Below, piece by piece: positions 26,286 to 36,086 of a DNA stretch of 64,000 nt; the stretch's first letter is position 1, and every line of letters begins with the position of its first letter. The stretch spans positions 39,036-103,035 of the forward strand of contig CAKTQR010000002.1 of the NCBI GenBank assembly GCA_934597175.1. Reading direction: 5' to 3'. The notes beneath the pieces were generated by a model that did not search any database, was not told the DNA's origin, and worked only from the letters and a program-made list of their open reading frames with translations. The position numbers and the translations under genes are program-made. The DNA is from an uncultured Oscillospiraceae bacterium. GTDB taxonomy: Bacteria; Bacillota; Clostridia; Oscillospirales; Oscillospiraceae.

Positions 26286-27209
26286 TTAATCCTCTACTTT
26301 TATGGGATGGCCGAGCAGATAGTCTGCGGCCTTCATTCTTTTTTTGCCGGGGGCTTGCAGCTCGGTGATGAGCACTGTCTGACCACCTGCACAGGCGATC
26401 TCTATGCCGTTTTTGCCGGCGGAAACGATGCTGCCCGGGGCTTTGTCGGTCTTAGTCTCGGTGTAAGCTGCGGCATAGACCTTAAATGTATCGCTGTTAA
26501 GCTGCATGGTTGCGACCGGCCACGGCTGTAAGCCGTACACCCACTTGACAATCTCACGGGGAGTTTTGCTCCAGTCGATGGGGCTGAGACTCTTGTCAAG
26601 CATCGTCACATAGCTTGCATCGGCGTGATTTTGCGGCGTTCTGGGCGCTGTACCGGCCTCGATATCGGTCAGGGTCTTGTGCAGTAGCTCTGCGCCCATG
26701 ACCATGAGCCTGTCAAACAGCTCGCCCGAGGTCTCAAACTCGCCTATCTCGGTCTCGGCAGTGTAGATTACATCGCCGGTGTCCATTTCGGATGCAAGAT
26801 ACATCGTCGAAACGCCGGTGACCTTATCGCCGTTGAGCACCGCCCACTGGATGGGCGCAGCGCCACGGTACTTGGGCAGGAGCGAAGCATGGACATTTAT
26901 AGCGCCGTACTTTGCGATGGACAGCATATCGTCGGGCAGTATCCTGCCGTAGGCAACCACGACAAGAATATCGGGCTTGAGCGATCTGATCATCTCCGAT
27001 GCCGTTCCGTCACGGAGCTTTGTCGGCTGATAAACGGGAATGTTATTATCGACCGCAAGCTGCTTGACGGGACTGAACGACAGCTGCATGCCACGGTTTC
27101 TCGGCTTGTCCGGCTGGGTAAAAACCGCTGCAATATCGTATTTTTCATCTATAAGCTTTTTCAGCGAGGCCGCCGCAAAATCGGGCGTTCCCATAAAAAC
27201 AATGCGCAT
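26286..27209 (-). CDS. fmt: Methionyl-tRNA formyltransferase
   Basis: 307 residues. Fmt formylates initiator Met-tRNA using 10-formyl-tetrahydrofolate. The N-terminal Rossmann domain starts MRIVFMGTPDFAAASL; the catalytic region contains NVHASLLPKYRGAAPIQWA, and SEMDTGDV follows. The C-terminal tRNA-binding OB domain covers about 205-307. ATG follows def directly (stop at 27210), so the two are coupled. Confidence 0.97.
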   Translation of the reverse strand: MRIVFMGTPDFAAASLKKLIDEKYDIAAVFTQPDKPRNRGMQLSFSPVKQLAVDNNIPVYQPTKLRDGTASEMIRSLKPDILVVVAYGRILPDDMLSIAKYGAINVHASLLPKYRGAAPIQWAVLNGDKVTGVSTMYLASEMDTGDVIYTAETEIGEFETSGELFDRLMVMGAELLHKTLTDIEAGTAPRTPQNHADASYVTMLDKSLSPIDWSKTPREIVKWVYGLQPWPVATMQLNSDTFKVYAAAYTETKTDKAPGSIVSAGKNGIEIACAGGQTVLITELQAPGKKRMKAADYLLGHPIKVED

Positions 27210-27713
27210 TTACTCCTCCTCGGCAGGGCCGTTTATCTCATCCTCGGTCAGCATCCTCTCGCACTTTTCGAGGAAAAGGTGACCGTCAAGGTGGTCGCAC
27301 TCGTGCAGGATGCAGCGTGCCGTCAGACCGTCGCCTTCATATTCAAACCATTCGCCGAAGCGATCCTGCGCCTTGACCTTGACATGATCGGGTCTGCGCA
27401 CTACGCCGTATTCGCCGGGAACGCTGAGGCAGCCCTCTGCCCCGACCTGTTCGCCGGAGGTCTCGACTATCTCGGGGTTTATGAGCTCAATGATAAACTC
27501 CTCATCGTCCTCCTCGACATTGGTCTCCAAAACGAGCACCGCACGGCGCAGCACACCGACCTGGGGTGCTGCAAGACCGACACCGCCTGCATTTTCAAGC
27601 GTGTCCGCCATATCGTCGAGAAGCTGGTGAAGCCGCTCGTTAAACTTTACGACCGGTCTGCAAACCTTGTAAAGTATCTTATCTTCCTTGGTAACTATGT
27701 TTCTCAGTGCCAT
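27210..27713 (-). CDS. def: Peptide deformylase
   Basis: 167 residues. Def removes the formyl group from new proteins. The three hallmark motifs are GVGLAAPQVG, EGCLSVPG and HECDHLDG, carrying the metal ligands Cys and two His and the catalytic Glu. A Glu-rich C-terminus (PAEEE) is slightly longer than usual. ATG at 27713 has GGAG nine bases upstream; an earlier in-frame GTG overlaps that ribosome site. Confidence 0.97.
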   Translation of the reverse strand: MALRNIVTKEDKILYKVCRPVVKFNERLHQLLDDMADTLENAGGVGLAAPQVGVLRRAVLVLETNVEEDDEEFIIELINPEIVETSGEQVGAEGCLSVPGEYGVVRRPDHVKVKAQDRFGEWFEYEGDGLTARCILHECDHLDGHLFLEKCERMLTEDEINGPAEEE

Positions 27714-27731
27714 ATCGTACACTCCATATAT

Positions 27732-29984
27732 TTAATCTGAAGGGTTAGAGTCTGCAAAAATGCTGACACCCTTGTATTTTCCCGATGAATTGAATTTTAT
27801 GAGTATCGCCGAAACGACCGAGCGTATCTCGGTGTCAATCTTGCAGCTTATGCTGACACGGTATCTGTAGCGGTTGTTGACCTTGACGACCGCAAGCGGC
27901 GCAGGGCCAAGTATTCTGGCATACTCATCTTTTATAGATGCTCGCAGGGTACTGCGAATGTCCATGCAGCAGCGCAAAACGGCATTCTCATCCTGTCCGG
28001 ATGCGGTTATCGCAATGATATCGGCAAACGGCGGGGTCATTTGGAGTCTGCGCAGCTGTATCTCGGACTCATAAAAGCTGTCATAATCCTGCATTGCCGC
28101 AAGCTTGATTATCTCGTTATCCGGCGTGTAGGTCTGAATTATTGCCCTGCCTACCTTTGAGCCTCTGCCGCTGCGGCCAACGACCTGCGTAATCAGCGAA
28201 AAGGTGCGCTCCCCCGAGCGGTAGTCGCCGCAATACAGGCTTTGGTCTGCCGACAAAACGCCGATAAGCGTGACATTTTCAAAGTTGAGCCCCTTTGTGA
28301 CCATCTGCGTGCCTATCATGATGGGTATCTTGCCGGTATCGAACTTTTCAAGCAGCGCCTCGTGCGTTCCGGCGGCCTTAACGGTGTCTATATCCATGCG
28401 CAGAACGGGCACTTCCGGGAAAAGCTCGTGCAGCTCCTCCTCAACGAGCTGCGTGCCCGCACCCACAAAGCTGAGCGTTCCGCCGCAGTCGGGGCATCGG
28501 TCGTCAACTCTGCGTGAGTAGCCGCAATAGTGACACATCAGGCGCTTATTTGAGCTGTGATAGGTCAGCGAAACGCTGCAATTCGGGCATTTGTAGATAA
28601 ACCCACAATCGCCGCAGCAGATGAACTTATTTGCACCTCGTCTGTTGAGAAACAGGATGCTCTGCTCACCACGGACGATGTTCTCGGCAAGCTCAACACG
28701 AAGCTCGGCGCTGATATTGCCGCCGTTGCCGTTTTTGAGTTCACCCTTCATGTCGACGATCTTGACCGTCGGCAGCAGCATTTTGTTATACCGCTTGCTC
28801 AGAGCAAAGTATTTGTACCTGCCTATCTGAGCGGAATACCTGCTTTCAAGGTCGGGAGTTGCCGAGCCGAGCAGCAGCAGTGAATTTGACTTTGCGCAGA
28901 GATATTTTGCAATATCTCTCGCATGGTATCTCGGCGAGTTTTCGGATTTATAGCTATCCTCCTGCTCCTCGTCGATTATGACGAGGCCGAGATTCGAGCA
29001 CGGGGCGAAGATAGCACTTCTTGTACCGATGACAAGTCGGGCAGAGCCGTTTTTGACCCGCTTCCACTCGTCGTAGCGCTCACCGATGGACAGTGAGCTG
29101 TGCAAAACGGCAACGCTGTTGCCGAAGTAGCTTGAAAATGTGCGTATCATCTGCGGGGTCAGCGCAATTTCCGGTACAAGCAAAATTGCACTTTTGCCTT
29201 CGTTCAGCACTTTGTCAATAAGATGGATATAAACAGCCGTCTTGCCGCTTCCGGTCACGCCAAACAGGAGCGCAGCCTGCGGCTTATCGGAAGATAATAG
29301 CTCGCTTAGCCCATCAAAGGCAGTCTGCTGGTCGGAATTAAGCGTCGGTATCGGCTGAATTTCGCCGCTCCAGACCTCCGGCCGCCTGAAAACCTCCTCA
29401 AACTCGGCTGCAACAAAGCCTGCGTTTATAAGCGCCTTGAGCGACTGGCGTGATGCGCCGGTAAAATGCAGAAGCTCCAGCGCCGGAACTCTGCCGGTCG
29501 AACACAAAAGCTCAAGTATTGAGGCTTGCTGAGTTGCTTTGCGCCGCTTTGACTGAGAAAGCTCCACGGCTTCCTCGACACTTATCGCAAGCTCGACAAA
29601 CTCGACCGTCTTATCATTTATCCTGCGGCTGCCGTCGGGCTTAAACCATAGTCCCGCCGGAAGTATCGCCTTAACGGCATCATAAACGGTGCAGAAAAGT
29701 CTGTCATGCATCCAAAGTGCAAGCTTTATCTGCGAAAGCGTCAAAACAGGCTCGGTATCCAAAACAGATATCACAGGCTTTAGCTTATCGCCGAAATCAC
29801 TGTGATCGGATATGCCGAGGACAATGCCCTCGCTCTGGCGATTTCCTCTCGAAAACGGAACTATCACACGCATACCTGGGGCAATCTTCCCTTGCATGTT
29901 TTCGGGGATAAGGTAATCGTATGGCTTGTCCAACCAGTATGTAGCGGCAGAAACCGCAATTTTTGCGACCTTTGCCTCAGCCAT
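27732..29984 (-). CDS. priA: PriA, primosomal helicase
   Basis: 750 residues of a superfamily 2 helicase that restarts stalled replication forks. An N-terminal DNA-binding domain precedes Walker A GVTGSGKTAVY, the DEEQ box IIDEEQEDSYK, a two-zinc insertion with four CxxC pairs (CGDCGFIYKCPNC, CHYCG, CPDCGG), and helicase motifs GTQMVTKG and VGRSGRG. ATG follows AGGAGG-type text. It lies after rpoZ with a hairpin between, and before def. Confidence 0.97.
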   Translation of the reverse strand: MAEAKVAKIAVSAATYWLDKPYDYLIPENMQGKIAPGMRVIVPFSRGNRQSEGIVLGISDHSDFGDKLKPVISVLDTEPVLTLSQIKLALWMHDRLFCTVYDAVKAILPAGLWFKPDGSRRINDKTVEFVELAISVEEAVELSQSKRRKATQQASILELLCSTGRVPALELLHFTGASRQSLKALINAGFVAAEFEEVFRRPEVWSGEIQPIPTLNSDQQTAFDGLSELLSSDKPQAALLFGVTGSGKTAVYIHLIDKVLNEGKSAILLVPEIALTPQMIRTFSSYFGNSVAVLHSSLSIGERYDEWKRVKNGSARLVIGTRSAIFAPCSNLGLVIIDEEQEDSYKSENSPRYHARDIAKYLCAKSNSLLLLGSATPDLESRYSAQIGRYKYFALSKRYNKMLLPTVKIVDMKGELKNGNGGNISAELRVELAENIVRGEQSILFLNRRGANKFICCGDCGFIYKCPNCSVSLTYHSSNKRLMCHYCGYSRRVDDRCPDCGGTLSFVGAGTQLVEEELHELFPEVPVLRMDIDTVKAAGTHEALLEKFDTGKIPIMIGTQMVTKGLNFENVTLIGVLSADQSLYCGDYRSGERTFSLITQVVGRSGRGSKVGRAIIQTYTPDNEIIKLAAMQDYDSFYESEIQLRRLQMTPPFADIIAITASGQDENAVLRCCMDIRSTLRASIKDEYARILGPAPLAVVKVNNRYRYRVSISCKIDTEIRSVVSAILIKFNSSGKYKGVSIFADSNPSD

Positions 29985-30009
29985 ACGCCGCCTCCTATAA
30001 GAGTTTAAA

Positions 30010-30038
30010 GCCCAGCGGAGTGTGCTGCTCCGCTGAGC
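30010..30038 (-). terminator. Hairpin between rpoZ and priA
   Basis: Arms 30010-30020 and 30028-30038 pair over 11 bp with one G-U; the following minus strand is CTTTAAACTCTT, a poor T-run. Partial terminator or processing site. Confidence 0.5.
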
Positions 30039-30048
30039 GTAGGGTCAA

Positions 30049-30240
30049 TTACTTCTTTATGGTGAGCTTGCCGGTGTAGACCTCGTCGATAGCCGAGGAA
30101 ACAGGCTTTTTGTCGAGAATTTCGCCGGTCTCTTCCGCTTCTGCGGAAATGTCACGGGCTCTCTTGGCGACGAGATTAACAAGCTGATAACGGCTGCCGG
30201 TCTTTTCGACCAATTCGGCAACAGGGGGATAAAGCATCAT
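30049..30240 (-). CDS. rpoZ: RNA polymerase omega subunit
   Basis: 63 residues starting MMLYPPVAELVEKTGSRY. Omega binds the beta-prime subunit and helps RNA polymerase assembly. The conserved N-terminal helix with SRYQLVNLVAKRARDIS is clear. ATG at 30240 has GAGGT nine bases upstream; codons at 30249 overlap that site. It follows gmk, as in most Firmicutes (yicC-remA-gmk-rpoZ-priA). Confidence 0.92.
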   Translation of the reverse strand: MMLYPPVAELVEKTGSRYQLVNLVAKRARDISAEAEETGEILDKKPVSSAIDEVYTGKLTIKK

Positions 30241-30245
30241 AACAA

Positions 30246-30848
30246 TCAAACCTCACTTAAAAAGTTTTTTCTCAAATCATATTTGCAGTACTCGGCGGTG
30301 ATTATTGCGGAAAATTCCTTTGCCGCCTTGTCTGCATCGTCATTTATAATGATGTAATCATAGAAAGTGGCTGCCTTGTACTCCTCACGGGCACGGATGA
30401 GCCTTGCTTCGATCTTGCGCTCGGAGTCTGTACCACGGCTTCTGAGGCGCTTTTCAAGCTCCTCCATGGAGGGCGGAATAATGAAGATCATGACCGCATC
30501 GGGCATCTTTTCATGCACCTGAAGCGCACCCTGGACCTCGATATCGAGCAGAACATTCATGCCCTCGTCAAGCTTCTTTTCAACATATGCCCTCGGAGTG
30601 CCGTAAGAGTTTGCAACATAGACGGCGTGCTCAAGAAACTCGTCGTTTGCGACCATGTCTCTGAACTTGTCCAGGTCAACGAAGAAATACTCTTTGCCGT
30701 CTACCTCGCCGGGTCTGGGTTTTCTGGTGGTCGCAGACACCGAGAAGCAGACATCGTCTCTGCCCTCGAGCGCCTTGAACACCACGGTGCTCTTACCTGC
30801 TCCGGACGGACCTGAAATAACGATCAGTTTTCCTCTTTGTTTAGCCAT
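30246..30848 (-). CDS. gmk: Guanylate kinase
   Basis: 200 residues. Gmk phosphorylates GMP to GDP. Walker [11 protein letters not shown] lies at about 14-23, the GMP-binding motif [13 protein letters not shown] follows, and the lid region contains [15 protein letters not shown]. The start overlaps the end of remA by 8 bp and the stop is 6 bp before rpoZ, so the operon is tight. Confidence 0.97.
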   Translation of the reverse strand: MAKQRGKLIVISGPSGAGKSTVVFKALEGRDDVCFSVSATTRKPRPGEVDGKEYFFVDLDKFRDMVANDEFLEHAVYVANSYGTPRAYVEKKLDEGMNVLLDIEVQGALQVHEKMPDAVMIFIIPPSMEELEKRLRSRGTDSERKIEARLIRAREEYKAATFYDYIIINDDADKAAKEFSAIITAEYCKYDLRKNFLSEV

Positions 30849-31101
30849 TTTCTATTCCTTCCTCGCTTATGTTTGAAATTCGTGCCGCCAAAGCCTCCGG
30901 CGTCAACGATGATAAAATTACATGTCCGCTGTCCATGACGAGGACCGCCTTCGTGCTTCTGCCGAAAGATGCGTCGATGAGCTGTCCCCTGTCTCGGACA
31001 TCCTGTATAACACGCTTTATCGGTGCAGATTCGGGACTGACGGCTGCGATGATGCGCTCAGCCGAGACCATGTTTCCGAATCCGATGTTAACAAGCTTCA
31101 A
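30841..31101 (-). CDS. remA: RemA/DUF370 regulator
   Basis: 86 residues of the DUF370 family; in Bacillus RemA is a ring-forming DNA-binding protein that activates biofilm-matrix and osmoprotection genes. It starts [21 protein letters not shown] and contains [18 protein letters not shown]. The order yicC-remA-gmk is conserved widely in Firmicutes. Target genes here cannot be inferred. Confidence 0.93.
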   Translation of the reverse strand: MKLVNIGFGNMVSAERIIAAVSPESAPIKRVIQDVRDRGQLIDASFGRSTKAVLVMDSGHVILSSLTPEALAARISNISEEGIENG

Positions 31102-31111
31102 TACACGATCC

Positions 31112-31990
31112 TCACTCTATGTTCTGAATTTGCTCTCTTATCTTCTCGATCTCCGACTTGAGATCAACGACGACATGGGCAATGTCGGCGTTCTGGCACT
31201 TTGAGCCGGTGGTATTCGCCTCACGGTTAAACTCCTGAAGCAGGAAATCTATCTTCCTGCCGATGGGTGAGCCGCCGTCAAGCATTGTTCTAAGCTGCGC
31301 CATGTGGCTGCGAAGTCTCACAGTCTCCTCGTCGACTGCGACCTTATCGGCAAAAATGGCGGCCTCGGTGACTATCCTCGTCTCGTCGATGCCCGAAGTT
31401 CCGAGCACCTCAAGAAGCTTCTGGCGAAGCTTTTCCCTATATTCTTCAACGGTTTTTGGCGACTCAACTTCGATTATGCCGACGAGCTTTTCAATAGTTT
31501 CGAGCTTTTTAAGCACATCCTCTTTGAGCTTTGCTCCCTCTCTGATGCGCATTGCGTCAAAGTCGCACAGGGCTTGTTCGGCAATATCACGGATGCCTGC
31601 GGCAACAGCTTCGGCATTAAGCTCCTTTTTCTCGACATTCAGAACATCGGGAAATCTGCTGACGCTCATTGCTGTTATATCATTCGGCAGACCGGTATCC
31701 TTTGTGATTTGTTCGAGTGCGGCGATATAGCCCTTAAGCAGAGGCTCGTTTACCTTGACGACCATGTCGTCAGCCATCGAGGTGTCGACGGTCACGAATA
31801 CATCGACCTTGCCTCGTGTTATATGCGACATTACCACAGACTTGATAGTCTCCTCGGCAAAGAGGAAGTTTCTCGGCAGTCTGACGGATGTGTCCAAAAA
31901 CTTATTATTGACGCTTTTCAGTTCTACACAAACTTCGATACCCTCAACAGTGCCCTTTGCGCTGCCGTATCCGGTCATGCTTTTTATCAT
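31112..31990 (-). CDS. yicC: YicC-family endoribonuclease
   Basis: 292 residues. YicC-type proteins are toroidal endoribonucleases implicated in small-RNA turnover. It starts [11 protein letters not shown], the signature of the YicC N-terminal domain; DUF1732 at the C-terminus includes [21 protein letters not shown]. It lies 11 bp before remA. Confidence 0.94.
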   Translation of the reverse strand: MIKSMTGYGSAKGTVEGIEVCVELKSVNNKFLDTSVRLPRNFLFAEETIKSVVMSHITRGKVDVFVTVDTSMADDMVVKVNEPLLKGYIAALEQITKDTGLPNDITAMSVSRFPDVLNVEKKELNAEAVAAGIRDIAEQALCDFDAMRIREGAKLKEDVLKKLETIEKLVGIIEVESPKTVEEYREKLRQKLLEVLGTSGIDETRIVTEAAIFADKVAVDEETVRLRSHMAQLRTMLDGGSPIGRKIDFLLQEFNREANTTGSKCQNADIAHVVVDLKSEIEKIREQIQNIE

Positions 31991-32002
31991 TTTATCCTCC
32001 TG

Positions 32003-32410
32003 TCAGCGCAGCTGAGTTATCTCAAAGGTAATGGGCTTTTTGCGCTTGCTTATCCGCTGGTATATGACGACTATCAGCACCGCAACGGCAAAGGCGGCAA
32101 AGGCAACGACTATGCACATGCCCTCGCTGAGCGAATTTGCAGCGGCAATGGCGTAGCCAATAGCCATTGCGACTATCGGAACTATATAAAGCAGAAATGC
32201 CGCGCCGAATATTCTCGAAGAAACGCTTTCGATAACGACCTTTTCACCGGGCGTTGCGTGAACGGTGTTCTTTGCGATAGCCTTAAGCTCGTTCTGAAAC
32301 GCACAGCTTTCGCAGTTACCGCAATTACTGCCGCAGGCAGTGCCTCTCGTTACGGCGACCTCTGCCAGTCCGTTATGAAAAACTCTTGTTACAACTGCAT
32401 CCTGAGTCAT
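32003..32410 (-). CDS. RseC/SoxR-reducing family membrane protein
   Basis: 135 residues of the RseC_MucC family. A cysteine-rich N-terminus (CGSNCGNCESC at about 26-36) resembles the iron-sulfur or redox site of RseC. Two membrane helices (about 70-90 and 95-117) and a basic tail follow. In proteobacteria RseC accompanies Rnf and SoxR reduction; in Clostridia the partner is not clear and no rnf genes are in this window. It lies between cdaR and yicC with short gaps. Confidence 0.82.
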   Translation of the reverse strand: MTQDAVVTRVFHNGLAEVAVTRGTACGSNCGNCESCAFQNELKAIAKNTVHATPGEKVVIESVSSRIFGAAFLLYIVPIVAMAIGYAIAAANSLSEGMCIVVAFAAFAVAVLIVVIYQRISKRKKPITFEITQLR

Positions 32411-32425
32411 ATTTTTCTCCGTCTC

Positions 32426-33682
32426 CTAATCCTTTGTAATGGTGACCGACACACGAATGTCGCCGACAGCGCCAACGCCGTCTACCCGACTTATATAAAC
32501 CGTACCGGTCGCAATGACTTGACCTGTCGTTGTGCCGTAATCTTTTAGGTCAACGACTACGCTTATATCGTCCGGCTGAATTTTATCGAGCGCCGCCGTG
32601 TCCTTCGAGCGCAGAGTTATCTCAATAGACTTTGTATCTATTGTGGCAGCATAACCGTTGGTCACATTCTTACACGAAATATTATCCGTAGTAAATGTCT
32701 TTGTATGTGTGCCACGCACCTCAACTGTTACCTTTGCCTCGGTAACGCCGGTCAGATTCTGTACCCCGTCGTCAAGAGTTATCGCAAAGGTGTGGGTGTA
32801 TCCGGTCTGGAAGGACGCAAGGTCGATATTGCCCAAAACAATGCTGTTTATATCATCAACAAGCCTTGTATCGCCTGCAATTTTGAGGGTCTTCGGCTCT
32901 ATGGTCACGGTGCAGTCATCCGCATTGACGCCGCCGCCGGGGATGAGATTTACAGTCAGCGGCACTTCCTTTGTCATAAGGATGGGCTGTGTTGCGGTCA
33001 CGACCTTTGCGGAAAGGACGAGACCTGCCGTAGAAACCTCCTGCCCGTCTGCGGTCATGAGCTTGTAGCCGACTTCTTCTGTGTAGGTGGAATCGATAGT
33101 CCCCTCACCGAAGGTGACCCAAGCGTGATCTATCTTTGCAAGTGTTTCCTCAGGACCTTCAACAACGATGGTCGACGGCTCAAACACGAACTCCTCAGCC
33201 ACGCAGCCCTCGGCGATCTCGCCTTCAAAGCTGCCCTTTATGCTGACGGTCTTGGTGGCGTTTTTAACAACGGTGAAGTTTATAGTCTCGGGAGTTTTGC
33301 TGATAACGGTTATATCGCTCGTATCTATCCCGTCGGGATACTGAAGCTCATACGCCCAGGTCATGTCGTTAGGCTGCTTGATTTTGCTGACATCTATGAC
33401 AGCCTTGATATCGCTTGCTCTGAGCTTGCCGATATTGCTGCGGCTGCCCCTGAGCGTCACGGTGACAGACTGGGTATCAACATCCGAAATGGACAGATTC
33501 CTGTCGGAGAGCAGCTTCTCCTGCCCCGCAAACTCGACCTGTACGCCACGGAAGGTCTGCTGATAATCGCTTGAGCTGGGGCTCGTGATATATGCCCACA
33601 TAACAAACGAACACAGCAAGGAGATGACGACCCAGAATATCTTGCTGTTATATATTTTACTTATCGTTTTCTTCTGATTCAT
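32426..33682 (-). CDS. cdaR: CdaR (YbbR), regulator of the c-di-AMP synthase
   Basis: 418 residues: one N-terminal membrane helix (about 14-32) and four outside YbbR repeats over the rest. CdaR binds and adjusts the diadenylate cyclase CdaA, encoded just upstream with a 26-bp overlap. ATG at 33682 has AAGGTG seven bases upstream; a nearby in-frame ATG at 33688 is also possible. The usual third gene, glmM, does not follow. Confidence 0.92.
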   Translation of the reverse strand: MNQKKTISKIYNSKIFWVVISLLCSFVMWAYITSPSSSDYQQTFRGVQVEFAGQEKLLSDRNLSISDVDTQSVTVTLRGSRSNIGKLRASDIKAVIDVSKIKQPNDMTWAYELQYPDGIDTSDITVISKTPETINFTVVKNATKTVSIKGSFEGEIAEGCVAEEFVFEPSTIVVEGPEETLAKIDHAWVTFGEGTIDSTYTEEVGYKLMTADGQEVSTAGLVLSAKVVTATQPILMTKEVPLTVNLIPGGGVNADDCTVTIEPKTLKIAGDTRLVDDINSIVLGNIDLASFQTGYTHTFAITLDDGVQNLTGVTEAKVTVEVRGTHTKTFTTDNISCKNVTNGYAATIDTKSIEITLRSKDTAALDKIQPDDISVVVDLKDYGTTTGQVIATGTVYISRVDGVGAVGDIRVSVTITKD

Positions 33683-34547
33683 TTGCATTCACCTTATGCT
33701 TGTCAAAAATACGGGAAATGAACTCGGAGGCCGTATTTTTCTTGACTTCCTCCTGCACAAGCTCGTTGCGCAGGATCTTCTCAAAGGTCTGCTTATCAAG
33801 GTTGCGCTTGAGCATGCCCTCAATGGCAACGGAAATTGCACCCGTTTCCTCGGAAACGATGACGACCAGCACATCCGACTGTTCGCTTGCACCGATGCCG
33901 GCACGGTGGCGCATACCGAGATCCTTGCTAAGGTTGTTGTTGCTCGTGAGCGGAAGCACACAGCCAGCTGCTGCGATCCTTGATTTTCTGACAACGACGG
34001 CACCGTCGTGCAAAGGCGCTTTCGGGTAAAAGATGTTCTTAAGAAGCTCAGCCGTTATATCGGCGTCAATGAAAGTGCCGGTGGCCATTATGTCATTGAG
34101 CATGATGTTGCGCTCGAACAAGATCAGTGCGCCGGTCTTGGTCTTGGACATCTGCTCACAGGCAAGAACGGTCTGTGTAATGACAGCGTCGATCTCCGAT
34201 GTCTCGTGCGCCTTGGAGGAGAAGAAACCGTAGAAATTACGGCTGCCCATCTTGGCAAGCAGCTTCCTGAGCTCGGGCTGGAATATGATGACCAGTGCGA
34301 TAAGGCCGATATCGACCGCTTTGCGCAAGATGTAGTTTATCATGGCCAGCTTAAACATCCCGGACAGCCACAAGGCAATAAGCAGCACAAGCAGACCTCT
34401 TGCGAGGTTATAGGAACTCGTCTTTCTGATAAGGTCGATGACCTTATAGATAAGGTACGCTACAATAAGAATATCGATTATATCAGCAAAGCCCATCGTC
34501 AATATAAGGTTGCCTATATCTTGGAAAAACCCTGCAACTGTGTTCAT
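33657..34547 (-). CDS. cdaA: CdaA, membrane diadenylate cyclase
   Basis: 296 residues. CdaA makes cyclic di-AMP from ATP, controlling potassium and wall homeostasis. Three membrane helices occupy about 12-90; the DisA_N cyclase domain follows, with the DGA motif (HDGAVVV) and RHR motif (GMRHRAGIG). ATG at 34547 has GGTGAG just upstream; GTG codons at 34556-34559 are alternatives. A sigma-A promoter lies about 65 bp upstream and probably drives much of the long housekeeping cluster. Confidence 0.95.
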   Translation of the reverse strand: MNTVAGFFQDIGNLILTMGFADIIDILIVAYLIYKVIDLIRKTSSYNLARGLLVLLIALWLSGMFKLAMINYILRKAVDIGLIALVIIFQPELRKLLAKMGSRNFYGFFSSKAHETSEIDAVITQTVLACEQMSKTKTGALILFERNIMLNDIMATGTFIDADITAELLKNIFYPKAPLHDGAVVVRKSRIAAAGCVLPLTSNNNLSKDLGMRHRAGIGASEQSDVLVVIVSEETGAISVAIEGMLKRNLDKQTFEKILRNELVQEEVKKNTASEFISRIFDKHKVNANESEENDK

Positions 34548-34612
34548 TACACTCACCACTTATCTTCTGCGGTCATGCGCATGCCGCTTTACTGAAAATT
34601 TTTTATCACTAT

Positions 34613-34641
34613 ATTATAAAATAAAACTCCCAAAAAGGCAA
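34613..34641 (-). promoter_or_regulatory. Sigma-A-like promoter for the cdaA cluster
   Basis: Minus strand TTGCCT (34636-34641), 17-bp spacer, TATAAT (34613-34618). Confidence 0.75.
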
Positions 34642-34660
34642 TTACATATTCATTAACTTT

Positions 34661-35776
34661 TCAGGATTTAATGATATTTTTTAACACATTGGCAGCAGTC
34701 AGCACCTGATTTTTTGTTATAAAAGGTGAAAAGCTCAGACGCAGCGTGCCCGTGTCAATCGTTCCGACTGTTTGGTGCGCAAACGGTGCGCAATGAAGCC
34801 CGCACCGTGCCGCTATCTGCCTTGCACCGAGTTTTTCGCAAAGAGTCTCAACATTGATGCTTCTATGCCGCACCGAAAGAACGCCCGCCTGTGTTCCATT
34901 ATCAGAGGAAAACACCTCTAAGCCGTCAACTTCCTGCAAGGCTTCTGCCATTTGGGCACATAGCCACTCCTCATAAGTGCCGATATGCGAGGGCGTGAGC
35001 CGTGCAACATATTTTATTCCCTCGGCAAGACCGGCTATGCCGACAACATTGTGCGTTCCAGCCTCACAGATATCGGGAAGATAATCGGGCATATCCTGCA
35101 TCATGCTGTCAGACCCCGTGCCGCCGTAAAAAAACGGTCTGGGGTCTGCGTTGCAGATGAGTATACCTGTCCCCTGCGGGCCGAGCAGCCCCTTGTGCCC
35201 GGGCATGGCGACGAACGCCACATTGAGCCTGCGCATATCTATATCGATGATACCCGCCGACTGAGATGCGTCCAAGATAAACGGAACATTGTACTTTTCG
35301 CACATTTTCGATATCTCATAGACAGGCAGGATAAAGCCGAACACATTCGACACATGGTTGCACACCACGGCATCGACATGCGGGATGAGCCTTTCAAAGG
35401 CATCGAGCGTATCCAGTGTGTCAAAAAGCTTGGATTTTGCAACGACTATCTTTGCGCCCGCTCCCTTAAGCGTGCGGGTGACGGAGTTGTGCTCATATCC
35501 CGAGACGCAGACGGTGTCGCCGCTTTTGACAACGGAGCGTATGGCAATATTAAGTGCGTGGCTGGCGTTCATCGTAAAGGCAATGCGTTCGGGCTTATCG
35601 TAATTAAACAGATTGCACGCAAGCTCACGGCACTCGTAGACCTTGTCGGCGGCTCGCATGGCGGCCGTGTGTGAGCCTCTGCCGGGGCTTGCCATGGTCT
35701 GCATGGCGTTCAGCATTGCGGCGCTGACGGACTTGGGCTTTAAAAGGCTCGTTGCCGCAGAGTCAAGATATATCAC
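34661..35776 (-). CDS. Class V aminotransferase, cysteine desulfurase type
   Basis: 371 residues starting MIYLDSAATS, typical of the TIGR01977 branch of cysteine desulfurases. The PLP-lysine lies in AMPGHKGLLGPQGTG; NASHALNIAI and EYEHNSV-type (GYEHNSVTR) cofactor motifs are present. The enzyme probably releases sulfur or selenium from cysteine or selenocysteine. Overlap with the DUF3343 gene (4 bp) suggests the small protein is its partner or acceptor, which is inference. Confidence 0.85.
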   Translation of the reverse strand: MIYLDSAATSLLKPKSVSAAMLNAMQTMASPGRGSHTAAMRAADKVYECRELACNLFNYDKPERIAFTMNASHALNIAIRSVVKSGDTVCVSGYEHNSVTRTLKGAGAKIVVAKSKLFDTLDTLDAFERLIPHVDAVVCNHVSNVFGFILPVYEISKMCEKYNVPFILDASQSAGIIDIDMRRLNVAFVAMPGHKGLLGPQGTGILICNADPRPFFYGGTGSDSMMQDMPDYLPDICEAGTHNVVGIAGLAEGIKYVARLTPSHIGTYEEWLCAQMAEALQEVDGLEVFSSDNGTQAGVLSVRHRSINVETLCEKLGARQIAARCGLHCAPFAHQTVGTIDTGTLRLSFSPFITKNQVLTAANVLKNIIKS

Positions 35777-36024
35777 AGCCTTACCTCCTCGGTCGAGTTA
35801 TCGTCCTTTTGCAGATAGACCTTGCCTTGGAGCAGTTTTTCCGAGCGAAGAATATTAACGGCTCTCTGACCCTTTGCCGCCGACACGGTCACACAGTAGC
35901 TGCATCCGTTTCCGGTGAGACCGGCGGGCGCTTTAATGACCCCCGTGCCTATTCCCGAGCGTTCAAGTGCTCTGGCGGCTCGCTGAGCATAGGTCAGAGA
36001 CCGGCACATGATTAAATAACGCAT
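35773..36024 (-). CDS. DUF3343 protein
   Basis: 83 residues of the DUF3343 family (putative Se/S carrier-like). It begins MRYLIMCRSLTYAQRAARAL; conserved positions are RSLTYA and the GNGCSYCVTV segment with two cysteines. The function is unknown, but many genomes place it beside a class V aminotransferase. ATG at 36024 has GGGGAG upstream. Confidence 0.82.
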   Translation of the reverse strand: MRYLIMCRSLTYAQRAARALERSGIGTGVIKAPAGLTGNGCSYCVTVSAAKGQRAVNILRSEKLLQGKVYLQKDDNSTEEVRL

Positions 36025-36086
36025 AGAACTCCCCTTCTGAGTTTTTTATTCTATTCTATGCGTAAGGCAGCTTGCTTGATATATGA

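Noticed and set aside
31304..32548. 414-codon plus-strand open frame
   Set aside because: Antisense to yicC, the rseC-like gene and the end of cdaR; no recognisable family.
36040..36066. CATAGAAT as a sigma-E -10 before DUF3343
   Set aside because: No ATA-type -35 at 13-15 bp spacing.
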